A stretch of DNA of 64,000 nucleotides. It comes from Aquatica leii. Lineage: Eukaryota; Arthropoda; Insecta; Coleoptera; Lampyridae. A program made the position numbers and the translations under genes. Below, one piece after another: positions 18,901 through 29,979 of the stretch. The notes beneath the pieces are model-generated. The model was not told the DNA's origin. It saw only the letters and a program-made list of their open reading frames with translations, and did no database searches. Position 1 is the stretch's first letter; every line of letters starts with the position of its first letter. Location: the NCBI GenBank assembly GCA_035610365.1, contig CM069436.1:86863912-86927911 (forward strand), given 5' to 3'.

Positions 18901-21310
18901 TGTGATTAATCTTAGCTACGCCTGTGGTGCTGTTAGGTAGATTAAGTGCCCAGCAGGTATTAATGCCGGTCCCAAGCCTAAAGTGAGGAGGGTTTTTGGG
19001 TTAAACCAGCCCCATGCCCAATGTAAAAAAAAATCAAGAGGGCTCACAGATCCAAACAAAGATCAGGTTTCGAAAACTGAACGGAAACTCTCGTTGACGA
19101 CAACGACAAGAAAAAAGACATGATTACAGAAGGGAAGACATTATAATAGAAATGAACAAACACCAAATAGATATTTGTGCTCTTTTGGAAACTATAAAGA
19201 GGAGACAAGGAACAGTAAGCCATGAAAACTACACCCTGATATACTCTGGCAGACCCAAACACACAACAGCACATTCAGGAGTAGGAATACTACTTCATAA
19301 CAAATACATAAATTCAATTGAAATTATCGAGTGTGTAAATGACAGAATACTGAAAAAAAGTCTCAAGCTAAACATAAAAGTTCTACATCTAATTAGCGCA
19401 TATGCATCTGATATAACAAAACCAAGATAAATTGAACAGTTCTACACAAAGCTACAAAATATACTAGAAAACACGGAACAGAGTCAAAAAACAATCCTAA
19501 TGGAAGACTTAATTGCCAGCATAAGGAATACTTAGTATAAAACAAAGGTTTAATGAGGCTCGCAGAGATATAATAACGAATAAAACCATAACACTAGCAG
19601 ATATACTCAATACACGGTCGCTGATCTTGGTCAATATAGAAACAGACCATAACCTTGTCCTCTGTATAATAAAAATAGAAAAACCATTAAAAATAAATTA
19701 CGAACCAAACTACATAAAGAAATACAATTTGGAATCAATAAATGTGGAAAGCACGAGAGAACTATATAAGAACAGACTAACTTATCAATTGGAAGCATAA
19801 GATCTTAGAACCCGCGATGTAGATATTACATGGGCTCATCTAAAGAGATGCATAGTCGAAGCTGCAAAGGAATCAATTGGAACAAGGAAAATCAACATAC
19901 ACTACCAAAACAGAAAAAAAACATGGTTTACCATAGAGGTAAAAGAGCTAGCCGTAAAATACAAAAGCTCACAAACAAAAGAAAAAAAGAATAGAGTAAA
20001 CTCCAAAATCAGAAGCATTAAAACCGAATACTGGCAACAATTTACAAAGGAAATGAACCATGACATCTATGGCGCAGCAAGATATGGAAAATGCTAAAAA
20101 AACTTTATAATTCAGAGAAAAACGCTATAGTGATACAACAAGGAGAAGAAGTACAAATAAAATTCGGAATAAATGATATAATCTCAGGAATAAAAAAGCT
20201 AAAAAAACAGGAAGGCGCCAGGAATTGACAATATCCCCAATAAATTTCTGAAATATGAAAGCAGAGATCCCGGCCGACTGGCATAACAGTATCACCATAG
20301 CTATCTTTAAAAAAAGACAAAAGACAAATCCCCAAAATTATAGAGGGGTAAGTCTTCTATGCACAACCATGAAACTGTTAACCTCTATGATCAAAAAACT
20401 AAAATTAAAAAAATATACATCGAAAACAAAGACGAACGAGAAGGTTTCAGAAAAAACAGATTAACAACAGACTAAGACAACTAAAAAAAATCCATCGAAT
20501 TGGACAAACCACTGTATGTCTGCTTCATAGATCTAACAAAAGCATTTGACAGGGTACGGCTAAGCGATGTAATAGATATTTTTAAAAAACGGAATGTACC
20601 GTCTGAAATCGTTAATATTATATATCAACTAAACACCAAAATAAGACGATTATTAAAGCCAGTAATCAAACACCTAAAGATATACCAACACTAGGTGGAA
20701 TTAGACAAGGCGACAACCTTAGCCCATTTCTGTTCAACTTAATAATCGACAACATAATAAACAAAGTAAACTCTTTAAACATAAGATATAAGCTGCAACA
20801 CAGGCGCTTTAGTATGATTTGTTACGCCGATCAGAAACGGAGCACAATCTTCAGAGACAATTTCCGTTTTTTTCAGATAACGCAGAAATATAATATAAAA
20901 ATTTCAAACGTAAAAACTAAACCTATGACCGTCTCCAATGAACCTGTAAGATGCAATATTAAAATTGAAGAAAACACTATAGAACAAGTTAAATATTTTA
21001 AATACTTAAGAGTAGATACAATAAGCTACCACAACCCAGTGCAAAGACATATCGGGATACTTAATAGATGTTGTGTGTAATAACAAATATATGCGAACGG
21101 ATAGCAAAGTAACTCAGAAACAGAATTAGGAATGACAAAATAAGAAGGACGTGTGCAGTGAATAATGTGGTAAGACGGGGAAGACAAAGAAGACGCCAAT
21201 GATATGACCACGTAAAAATAATGGACAAAGAGAGAATGGCTTGTACGCATCTAGAGTGTATAGAGACCAAAGAGCCTGACTTTGAAGGAGAACAGACCAA
21301 AAATCTTCGA
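18900..21310 (+). mobile_element. RTE-like non-LTR retrotransposon, near full length
   Basis: A 5' leader with GCCGGTCCCAAGCC and GGAGGGTTTTTGG (18970-19000) is characteristic of a common insect family. The APE-type endonuclease (19150-19540) reads 'KHQIDICALLET', 'YTLIYSGRPKHTTAHSGVGI', 'LISAYASDITKP'. RT (20140-21080) shows 'PADWHNSITIAIFKK', 'NYRGVSLLCTTMK', 'CFIDLTKAFDRV' and 'GIRQGDNLSPFLFNLI' in shifting frames. The catalytic block is the corrupted 'MICYADQKR' (family CYADD), with the second aspartate lost. The tail (21100-21300) has 'RRGRQRRRQWYDHVK'. Several frameshifts and a missing N terminus make it inactive. EN would nick target DNA and RT would copy the transcript there. Confidence 0.88.
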
Positions 21311-21528
21311 AAAGAAGAAGTGATTATTCTTGTTCCCTTTGTCTTCTTTCTTTCGTTAAGTGCTTTTTTGTATGATCTCTTTTCTATTTTCTCAAAATTC
21401 TTCTACTATAATTTCAACATAATTGCATTTATGTCTATCGTTTACGCTCTGTTTCTACTTTTGCTTTCTTCGGTAAACAAATTTACATCATATACATAAC
21501 AATTTAGAACAACATTTTTTATCCGCAC

Positions 21529-21850
21529 GTAGGAAACTACGAAGTTATTTAGATAGTAAATATTACAACCGCGAAATTCAAAAAATGTATTTGAACTATA
21601 CGCGGCATAATATTCCTTACTGTACTACGTAAGTGCAAAAATTTGTTTATATAATTGCGAAAACCATCATTAGGGTCAGCTGTTTCGTCCTATTTGGACT
21701 CTTCAGCATTGGAATACTCTAAAGCAGTTTCATCATAGCACTTGCGTAATAAAGTTAGGAATATTATGTCGCGTATAATTCAAGTACATTTTTTGAAATT
21801 CGTGGTTCTAATATTTACTATCTTACAACAACAAAATTACGTTTAGCCTC
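21529..21850. mobile_element. Foldback element with 86-bp arms and a hammerhead-like loop
   Basis: Arms at 21551-21636 and 21739-21824 are inverted copies, roughly 85% identical, carrying AGATAGTAAATATTA, TTCAAAAAATGTA and ATAATATTCC. Outside the arms GTAGGAAACTACGAAG (21529) recurs in the related element at 58571-58730, and the word TTTAGCCTCAGATTTATTA (right flank) recurs there as TTTAACCTCAGACTTATTA. The 102-nt spacer holds a minus-strand hammerhead-like motif. There is no coding sequence, so the element is non-autonomous. Confidence 0.75.
21671..21715 (-). ncRNA. Hammerhead-ribozyme-like motif in the foldback loop
   Basis: On the minus strand: CTGAAGA core (21705-21699), perfect stem II GTCC/GGAC with AAATA loop (21698-21686), GAAA core (21685-21682), CAGCTG stem III (21681-21676), then A and C where active ribozymes have U and H. 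The core matches the hammerhead consensus CTGANGA...GAAA; the A in place of U16.1 is the one clear defect. Stem I can form from CCAAT with ATGG after an internal loop. The layout matches the SINE-type hammerheads of Schistosoma and the motif at 4131 in this window. Confidence 0.62.
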
Positions 21851-21870
21851 AGATTTATTAAAGCATTTTC

Positions 21871-23940
21871 TATCTTTATCATATTATATTTTTTCCCCAT
21901 AATAAATATAAATTAAATCTTTATTCGAAATACTATTATAAGAATCTTAAACAATGACAAAATCCGTCAAATAATCAGTCAAGCGTAATGGAATATGTAG
22001 AAAATACCAAGTTCAATCAGATTGAAAATTGTTGAATGTTTAACGTTGTATAAGTTATTACGTTTTAAAAGAGAATATTGTTTCCGAACAACTTAGCTTC
22101 TTTGTATTGGACAGTCCTAAAAAATTCCAACGTATCTGAATCGTAGATAGGAATTAAAAGAAAAAAAAATGAAAAACGGATACAAAAGTAATAAAACAAT
22201 TAAACATTTTAGTTATCGATTTCCGTGATTTGAATTTGTTACATGCTAGAGAAAAGTCAAAATTTAATACACGAAAACAATTTTTAAGCCGACATATCGG
22301 AAGATCATAAATCGGTATAGAAAAAACTAACTTTTTATCTCCCCAACATTAAATATTAAAAAAAACTTACTTTAATATTGCAATTTATCCAATATTGTGA
22401 TAAAAAAACCTTGAATAGAAAATAAGAAAACCCAAAAGTAGGTCAATCCTTAACTAAATCATGTCATGTTTTATTCATAGTAGGTAGTCTTAGTCCACAC
22501 AACATTTCTTTTATGTTTGTCATTCTTTTTTTAAAAATAAAGATTTCAAAAATAAATTTTCTCGTTAACAAAACCGAGTAAATTAAACCACATTACAATA
22601 AATATTCTTAAGCTAGGCGACATTGCGTGAAAGAATAAAGAAATTAAGAAAAATTACATCAATTACAGCATGACTTTCATTTGCTTTTGTATAATTAAGA
22701 AGGAAGTCATTTACAAAAGTTTCCTCAATCAAGACTTGCTTAACTTTTTAAATTGCGATTAGTTCGGAACTTGGAAGTATTTCCTTATTAGATTTTCTGG
22801 CGTTAATTAACCAATATCATTATTAAGCTCAAATTATACAATGTTTTAGTATATCTTTATATTCGCGCTTCCGCCCAAATTCCATCAACATAAAAATTTA
22901 ATTCATTAGCACCACCCGCTTTGATAAATATTTAGCAAAAAATTTAAGGAATTTTCGATAATTAAATTTTTGTGCCAAATTCACCCTAACTTTGCTTTCC
23001 TCTATTAAAAATCGAGGTAAAAATGCCATCGGATAAGTTTATTTTAGTGTTTAGTCCTCGTGTGCGATTATTACTGAGTAGGTGCACACGCTTTTAGTTG
23101 TCCGTACTGACCCTTTTGTCGGAAGATTGAAAGCTTTCAGGATTTGAATCATTTTTGAAACAATACTTCATTGTTCTTTGCCTGAAAATTTAAGCCCCAA
23201 TCCAGTACTAATGCAATCTAATTGGCGAATGAGTGAGCTTTGAAAATAATGTCTTTTCGTAAAATCGTGGCCGAATGCATCGTTTTGAGCGATGTAAATG
23301 CTTTTGACTTTTAATGCAATTGCGTACTATTTTAGATTTGTGACGACGTAAAAACTCTGAATTTACAAATTTTTTGGTATAAAAGCTGGTTGCTAGTACA
23401 TATACACAGCCAAAACAAGATCCGTTCTAAAAGTTAATTTATGTAATGTGTGTAGAGCCATGTACTTTCATAATTTTTACTACAAATGTTACCGTGGTTA
23501 TTGATTCTATTCTTAAACGTATATTTTTTTGTCCAATGCACTATTGGTCGCAATCAAAACAACTTATTTTGTATACTACATTATATAAATACTATTTACA
23601 TTTTCTAATCTACAATTTACCACATAGATTTAACAACCACTGCTTTTGATATACTAGTAATATGCAATTATAAAAAAAACAAGATCAAATTTTAAACTGA
23701 TACAACAATAAATGAGATAACAGTAAACTGGTAAGTATACTATTACAAAATTTAGTGAATGAAAGCGAACTGCAATTAGTACTATCTAATGGCGTTGCAT
23801 GAGAGTTGAATAATTTTTAAAAAATATTTAAAAAAAACCTAGGTCAAAATATACCAGTCTTCAGTAAACCAATCCAAATAAGTTAAAAATTGCCGTACAA
23901 GAGTAAAAAATCTGCATTCCACCAGATTCTTGCTCTACAG
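21871..23940. other. Unassigned AT-rich DNA
   Basis: Two kilobases with no recognisable protein similarity, tandem array or inverted repeat. The open frame at 23446-23649 has no motif and is likely chance. Confidence 0.35.
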
Positions 23941-24039
23941 GACACGTCTACTGCATGCGTTAAACTCTGATCAAGTGTACAAGCTCATGACGACACTAAC
24001 CCTAAAATTGAAAAAAAAATAATTTGACACAATTATCAA

Positions 24040-24365
24040 AAATTTGGAAATACTGTCACAGCGTCAACAGTAAAGCAAAGCATTTAGGAAACAAAGGTAA
24101 CAGACTACTTGGTTCTTCGTAAAAAAATGGAAAAGGCATGTAACGTCAATAATAAGACCATAGAGCAAACACCAAGAAAAGAAAAAATATTTTGATTGAA
24201 AAACGTTACGCATGGCAAAATTTGTTCCTTTGCGTGGGAAAAAGACAGATCCTTATATATGTAAAAAATCTAAACCCTAACTAGTGTTCTCTGAAAGTCA
24301 ATCAGAAGCAAGAGTTTGGTTAACACCATAATGTGAAAAACGAGCGAACTACAAGTTTCTGGTTT
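24040..24365 (+). pseudogene. Possible Tc1-like transposase remnant
   Basis: In shifting frames I read 'NTVTASTVKQSI' (cf. Tc1 VSxxTVRRxL) and, about 200 bp later, 'LVFSESQSEARVW' (cf. VIFSDESxFxL, with the first catalytic aspartate changed). Spacing is right for Tc1-like transposases, but the match is weak and no inverted repeats were found. Confidence 0.35.
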
Positions 24366-24779
24366 TTTGGTAACAAACTAAAATTATCTCTTTAAATGTT
24401 TAGCTGTCGAATTTTCAAACTAATAAACTATAAGCAAAAAAAAAGACTAAATAGAAAATCAAGTCTATAACTGTCCTAAAATACGACCTCCCAAATTTAC
24501 TAATCCAATAAACCACATAAGACAAAAGTCCAAAAACTTTGATAAAGAGTAAAAAATCTGCTATCAAACAGAAATTTTAGAACGCAACATCAGATATACC
24601 GTAAAACGGTTTTGTTGGAATTTGGAAAATATTAAATCTTAGTTTGGCGTTCTTTTCATTGCAAGGTCTTGACAAGCAAGTGTCGTGCTCTGACGGTAGA
24701 TCTGGTTAGACGACACATGTAGTATGTAGGTATCATCTAAATAGTAATTATTATCAGTATGTTTTTAAACGCTTGCAAT

Positions 24780-25262
24780 ACAGTTCGGACCTACAAAAAA
24801 TGCTTCCAAAATGGGAAAAAATACACATCGTATAAAGAATAACATTTATCTCGAGAAGTGTCAGCTGTAAAAAATCATGTCATGACAATTTAAAAAAACA
24901 ACAAAACAGTAGTGTCCCAAAATCTACAATTGAATCAAAATACTATATAGTTGACTGCTGGACGTCCAACTCGTTTAAGTCGCGAAGAAGAACACATTTA
25001 AGTTCACCATATTAATACCCACAGTGAATGGAGCTTTCCTTTTAATATGGGAGTCCTAAAAAATGTCCAAAAACTATTTGGAAAAAAAGACGTCGAAATA
25101 AGACAAAACTGCATAAAAACATGTCCCAAAATAAAGATTCTACATCTCAACGTTATGCCACAAACATCTCGACAAAGCTTGTAATTTGACACACGAAGTT
25201 GGTGACAACTTTTTTGAGAATCTACAAAAACATTTAAAATCAACGGAACCTATTTGTAACGT
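24780..25262 (+). pseudogene. Pogo/Tigger-like transposase, N-terminal DNA-binding domains
   Basis: About 24790-24945 resembles the Pipsqueak-type helix-turn-helix: 'VRTYKKC' and 'SREVSAVKNHVM', with 'STIKS'-like remains. About 24955-25240 gives the CENP-B-type domain: 'GRPTRLSREEEH', 'HINTHSEWSFPFNMGVLKN', 'KKDVEIRQNCIKT'. The family form is GRPxxLxxxEExxLVxHIxxxxEWGFPFxxxxLRxLVKxYL. These domains bind the transposon ends. The DDE domain is absent here; an unrelated pogo DDE fragment lies at 34330. Frameshifts and stops throughout. The antisense frame 25004-25243 is a shadow. Confidence 0.75.
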
Positions 25263-26130
25263 AATATTAATGCATTTCTAATTGGCGGATTGGGAACGTT
25301 TCACTCACAGGTCGTGTTGGCTAGAAATTTCAAGTGCTAATAAGTTTTTCTACCGTGAGAGGCATACCGGGCTATAGTTACGGATCTGACTAAAAACCAT
25401 TCGTACGTTAAATTTTCTGCATGTCGGAAGTTCTCTCGATGCAGAACGTATAAACCTCTGCAAAGCCTGTTCGATGTTAACTTTTCGTATTGCAATTGAA
25501 GTTCTTCTTCTTAAGCTCCTTGTTTGTTACCCTCATCCTTAATTATTATTGAAGTTCCAAAAAAAAGGTTACTAACCGGTCTACAAATGCTACCGTTTGG
25601 GGAATTTCTATTATGAAAATGAACCATCATCTCGAGTAGACTAACTTTTTCTTATTACACTTGCACTTCAATTCAACTGACAACCGTTTGTCACGAGGTC
25701 AGTCAACGCATGATAACGCAATTTTAAGAAATATTCTTATCTTTTATGTCATTCAATTATAATTGCTGTTTTATATTTATTTTCTTCAAGAAGATTCGGA
25801 AATACGTTGCTTACGTTACGTTAATAGGGTGGTTATTTGAACCAAATTTCATATCGCTTGTACGACTGACGTCACCCGTCCCGGTGAAATTTAATACAAA
25901 AAAAATATAATAGAACGCAAACGCGTTTAGACAATTTAATTTTAGTTGTTTGATTCGGAACCTGTGGGTTAATTTTTTTTCGTATTTCAATCTAAAGCCA
26001 TTTTTATTACTTCCAGATCTATAATAAACTTTAACTGTACCAACTTTTTCGAAGTCTTGCTGTGATTCAGTGCTAATCTCAAATAAATCGTTGTGATAAT
26101 TTTGTTATTTTGTTTTATTCTCAACGCACA
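25263..26130. other. Unassigned DNA
   Basis: No similarity recognised. It includes a slightly higher-GC stretch (25290-25480) without a gene-like frame. Confidence 0.35.
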
Positions 26131-26300
26131 GTTGCGTTGCGGGTTTGAGTAGCTTTGCCTAGCCCAAACTTGATTTTCTTTGTTTCTCTATTCGCAAAGA
26201 AATGTGGCGCAAAGCACCTGCTCACCAGAAAAAGTTGGGTACTAACATCTCGACCTACGGCATCTCTGATTTAAGCTAGTTCGACAAACTACTTTGTTTA
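26131..26300. repeat. Dispersed repeat 'TR-B', copy 1
   Basis: This shares several blocks with 58210-58375: GTTGCGGGTTTGAG/GTTGCGAGTTTGAGG, CTATT(C/T)GCAAAGAAA, and GTGGCG(C/T)A followed by CACC/ACC and CTCACCA, in the same order and spacing. The second copy lies just beyond a Penelope 3' end, so this may be Penelope-related noncoding DNA. Confidence 0.55.
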
Positions 26301-27638
26301 CACCTTTACAATTCGTATGTTACAGTATACCCAACTGTGATGAAACGAATCGATCTAAAAAATACATTGTGAAACGAGGGTCTAAGTACCCTGAATAGAT
26401 TCTGAATTCCTTCAAAATCGCCATCAATTTAATGTTTGGATGAACCGTAAATAAACAAATGTAGCCCGTTTATGTAATTTTCAAATTAGATGTGTGACAC
26501 GTGGGGGATCGATGAGCCTGAAGATGCACAATACAACAAAAATAAACCTGGATGGTTTGATACAGTTGATTTTCATGACTGGTTTAAAGTAATGTTTGAG
26601 CGATAATCTTTTGTCCCACTTTTCAGATAAGGTACTAAAAGTGCGCAAAAAATAAAATATTTCATTCAAATGCTTCTCTTTAAATTGTACCCATGTAATG
26701 CCATTTCATGGTACATTAAAAAATATTGGAAAGAAATTCTCCTCAACGGATATTCCGTTCTACTTCGCTTTTATTAGAACTCGATAAAAATTGTCCAAGA
26801 CAACAGAGGGAGCAAAAATATTGTAACCGGGTTTTGAAAACACTAAAACATTCCGAGCCCAAAGAGCTATCTCAAACAAAGATGGAGTTTTCTTTCATTG
26901 AATATCTGTTGTTGATACGCAATAAATATCTTTTTTTAAGGAAAAAAAAACAAAATGTAAACGACTTAATATAGAACCTGAAATAAACGTTACAGCCATA
27001 AATATTATAAAAATAAATAGCACACCAAAGACAAAACCTAAAAATGAAAAATCAAAGTTTCAATAATCAAAAACAACACTGACGAAGACTTAGATGTTTC
27101 AATCAATGATTACGAAAATGCACAACATAATGCATCAAACTTCGACAGAGACTTCTCTAATAAGAATAAAGAAGCTAACAATGAAGCTTATGAAACGAAT
27201 GATTGAGTCTTGGTCATCTGCAGGTCCCTTAATATTTACGTAAGAAAGATACTAGGGTTATCATTGAACCCAAAAAAAAATTGAAACGGTTCCATCAGAT
27301 TTTTTAAGAATAAAAAAAATAGGCAAATATTGAAACCAAATTCTTTGAACCAAAGAAGAAGAATGAAAGGTTCGTCTAGCCAGATATGATTTTGAAAAAA
27401 ATCTCAAATACCAAGAGAATTTGTTCTGGCCGTCGATTTTTCTGACAGTTTCGAGATGATTTGCATAAATTATATTCCCAATTTTCACAACTGTTTTAGT
27501 TTTTGTTGCATTAATAATTTTGAAACTTAAAACTGTTTTCATCGCAAGTAGCCCTTAAAGGCACTTTATTTAGTTCGTCTTGTTATATAAATATCATCAA
27601 CATATAGGGAAATTTTAAAAAAATACTAAAAAAATATA
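26301..27638. other. Unassigned AT-rich DNA
   Basis: No recognised coding, repeat or RNA feature. Small open frames at 26481-26974 and 27261-27542 carry no motif. Confidence 0.35.
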
Positions 27639-27640
27639 TA

Positions 27641-28395
27641 CAGGATGTATCAGAAATAACTGTGCAATTTTTTACCCCTATTTTGGATGAACACGTCGTT
27701 TGGCGTTAGTCTTGGACCTTTTTTCGAAAAACCACAGCATTTATTAATTGTGTCAAGACAGATATTGCCCTGCTGTATGATACAGCTGATGAAAATACTA
27801 AAGTCCAAGATTGTATGCGGTTCGTTTCCCTAATCGTGTTTTACCATACATTTCAATCAACACCTCCGGGATTGTGGCTCTTTCAGACATTTAGCCTAAG
27901 ATTGTCGGAGACCTCGCCGTGTATTGAGTGTTAAGGAGAATATTTTAGAGGATGTTGCAGTTCAACCAGGTACAAGTATCAGTAGACTCGCAATTCAGCA
28001 TGGCGTATCGCATTCGACAGTTTAGCGAATTTTAACAGTCCATACGATGTCCAACGCGTTCATTTTTTGCATTTCTTTTGTAGTCGCCGACGGATGGTTA
28101 AAAAAATTAATAAACAACCAAACTCTTTAAATTATTTGCTGACAACGAACGAAGTAAGATTTACCTTATTTGATGCTCATAACACTCATGTATAGGATGA
28201 TGAAAATCCACATGCTATAAGAGTACATCATTTTCAGCAAAAACTTTCCGTAAACGCGTGAGCTGGTGTTTTAAATGGTTAACTAATTGGACCTCATGTT
28301 TTACCACCTCGTCTCAATAATAAACAATATTTGTATTTTTTTGAGGAGGTTCTTTTTAATTTGGTACAGAACGTGCCTTTAGAAACTAGAGCAAA
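27641..28395 (+). pseudogene. Mariner-like transposon, 5' part with transposase remnant
   Basis: The left end CAGGATGTATCAGAAATAA is preceded by TA and resembles the CAGGGTGTCCCAGAAATA termini of insect mariner-like elements. The reading frame follows: 'ALLYDTADENTKV' and 'LYAVRFPNRVLPY' (helix-turn-helix region), 'RTPRVLSVKENILEDVAVQ', 'SISRLAIQHGVSHSTV' and a catalytic-domain part with 'DDENPHAIR', 'LIGPHVLPPRLN', 'YLYFFEEVLFNLVQNVPLET'. Sequence stops matching at about 28395, where Penelope RT begins in the same strand. The last two catalytic aspartates are therefore absent. Stops and frameshifts are common. Confidence 0.82.
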
Positions 28396-29090
28396 TTTGG
28401 GCTTGGTTCCTTTTCATCAAAATTAAAACCAAAAGTCTGGTTTAGATTTATTGATGACACGTTTATTGTTTGATTTTATGGTCATTTTGAATTATCTAAG
28501 TTTCTTGATCATCTAAACAATCAACACCCAGATATCAAATTTACTATAGAAATCGAAACTAATGGTTCTCTTCCATTTTTCAACGTTTTTGTAACTCGTA
28601 AGCCCGACGGTCTTCTGAGCGATTCTGTTTATCGCAAACCCAGTCATACGGACTTTCGTGCTTCGTCTCATCATCATACTGCACAGAACGTTCTGTTATT
28701 AAATCTTTGGTTCCTCGCACTTTTTCTATTTGCTAACCTGAGGATCTAGACTTGGAACTCTGTCATCTTACTAGAAAGACAAATTTCCTACACTTTGATT
28801 TCAAGGTATATACCAAATTCCTTGTTCATGTGGTTTAGTCTACATTGGCAAAACCGGTCTTTCTGCCATTACACGCATTTCAAAACACGGTTCTATAAGA
28901 AAAAAGCACATTTCTAAGTCTGCAGTTGCTGAATATCATTTTACTACAGGTCACAACACATGTCGATTACGTTTAGGTAATTGCAAAATCTCGATTCTTT
29001 TTCAATAGAAAAATACAAGAGAGCATAGAAATCATCAAACACCATAATAACTTTAATCGTGATCATAGTTTCGAGCTATCCCGTCTTTGA
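28396..29090 (+). pseudogene. Penelope-like element: RT C-terminus and GIY-YIG endonuclease
   Basis: This reads 'PKVWFRFIDDTFIVW' (RT catalytic block with IDD), 'HLNNQHPDIKFTIEIETNG', 'VFVTRKPDGLLSDSVYRKPS' and 'ASSHHH', all diagnostic of Penelope-like RT. About 28800-29000 is the GIY-YIG domain: 'IPCSCGLVYIGKTGLSAI', 'KSAVAEYHFTTGHNT', 'EIIKHHNNFNRD'. The endonuclease nicks target DNA for priming. Only the 3' half of the gene survives, fused after a mariner fragment. Several frameshifts. It continues into a noncoding 3' region with a hammerhead-like motif. Confidence 0.9.
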
Positions 29091-29500
29091 ATATCGGTCA
29101 TTACTCCTTTATCAAAAACAAGCCTTTTTTCGACCGTAATTCGTTCAGAGCCGCGCTAATCCAGCCGCAACGATACTTCTATATATATATAGAAACTATA
29201 TAGAGTTTAGAATCCGGCTTTGTTCACAAGTTGATTACCTAATTCTGTAGTGGTTCTTTGTTAGATTGTCGTTTGGTTTTTCAAGTTCATTGTCTTATTT
29301 CTTGCCTTTATAGAGTTTAGAATTTAGCTGGGTTTACAAGTTGATTACCTAAATCTTTAGAGTTCTTAGTTAAATTTCCGTTGCTTTCTTTCACACCCTG
29401 ATTAAGCCCCTTACGAAAGTGGTCAAAACGTTGGCAACTTCGTTTACAACAACGACACAGTCCAATCCCAGAAGATGTTCTCATCTTAGTACTAGCTGCG
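29091..29500 (+). repeat. Penelope 3' noncoding/terminal repeat
   Basis: Two direct copies of a unit of about 110 bp start at TAGAGTTTAGAAT (29199 and 29311) and contain ACAAGTTGATTACCTAA. The same words recur near 50460 and, inverted, at 58720-58860. The end, 29395-29500, is the conserved terminal module with a hammerhead-like core and CTTAG(T)A end found also at 50303-50660 and 58405-58510. Confidence 0.75.
29390..29480 (+). ncRNA. Decayed hammerhead-like motif of a Penelope terminal repeat
   Basis: CTGATTA (29398-29404; consensus CTGANGA), AGCCCC, loop TTACGAAAGT, GGTC, AAAA (consensus GAAA) and GTTGGCAAC stem-loop. Compared with the better copy at 50567 both core boxes carry substitutions, so this copy should be inactive. 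Hammerheads in Penelope terminal repeats are established knowledge. Confidence 0.5.
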
Positions 29501-29604
29501 ACAATCGTCTTAAAGATGCTGCTACAGTGATAAGAAATGGTCGACTAATGCCTGATCGAGTGAAAGAATATTTTAACATTGGTCTACAATGTTGATAGTA
29601 ATGG

Positions 29605-29975
29605 TACTCGAATGATTTCAATACGTACAAAATTATATAAAAAAAAGCTGTTAAAAATGGTGAATACGTCCACTTCCAGTTTTTTTATCAGACCCATCTT
29701 TTAGTAGAACCGAGAGAATATGAAAAGTCAGCTCCATAATAAACTTCAAGTTACTAGGACTTTTGGTTTAAGACGTGGATACGTCGTTACACACACACAC
29801 AGACATCCAATTTTTTTGTCAAAAATACATTTTTCTGATTCAGGAGATCTTAAAACATAAAAAAAACAAATTTTTTTGAAAAAAAATGCGATTGCTATTC
29901 CTTCCGTATATGAAAGTAAAAATATGTAGAAATTCCTTATAGGAAAGTAGTGTAGTGACCACACCAGTTTTTGTT
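29605..29975 (+). mobile_element. Inverted-repeat family 'TR-A', copy C (3' part)
   Basis: This starts inside the family block (ATACGTACAAAATTATATA), passes GGACTTTTGGTTTAAGA and a short AC run (29791-29804), and ends at 29941-29973 with the terminal motif in inverted form (AGTGTAGTGACCACACCAG). It therefore supplies the right end of the family. No coding sequence. Confidence 0.7.
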
Positions 29976-29979
29976 AATG

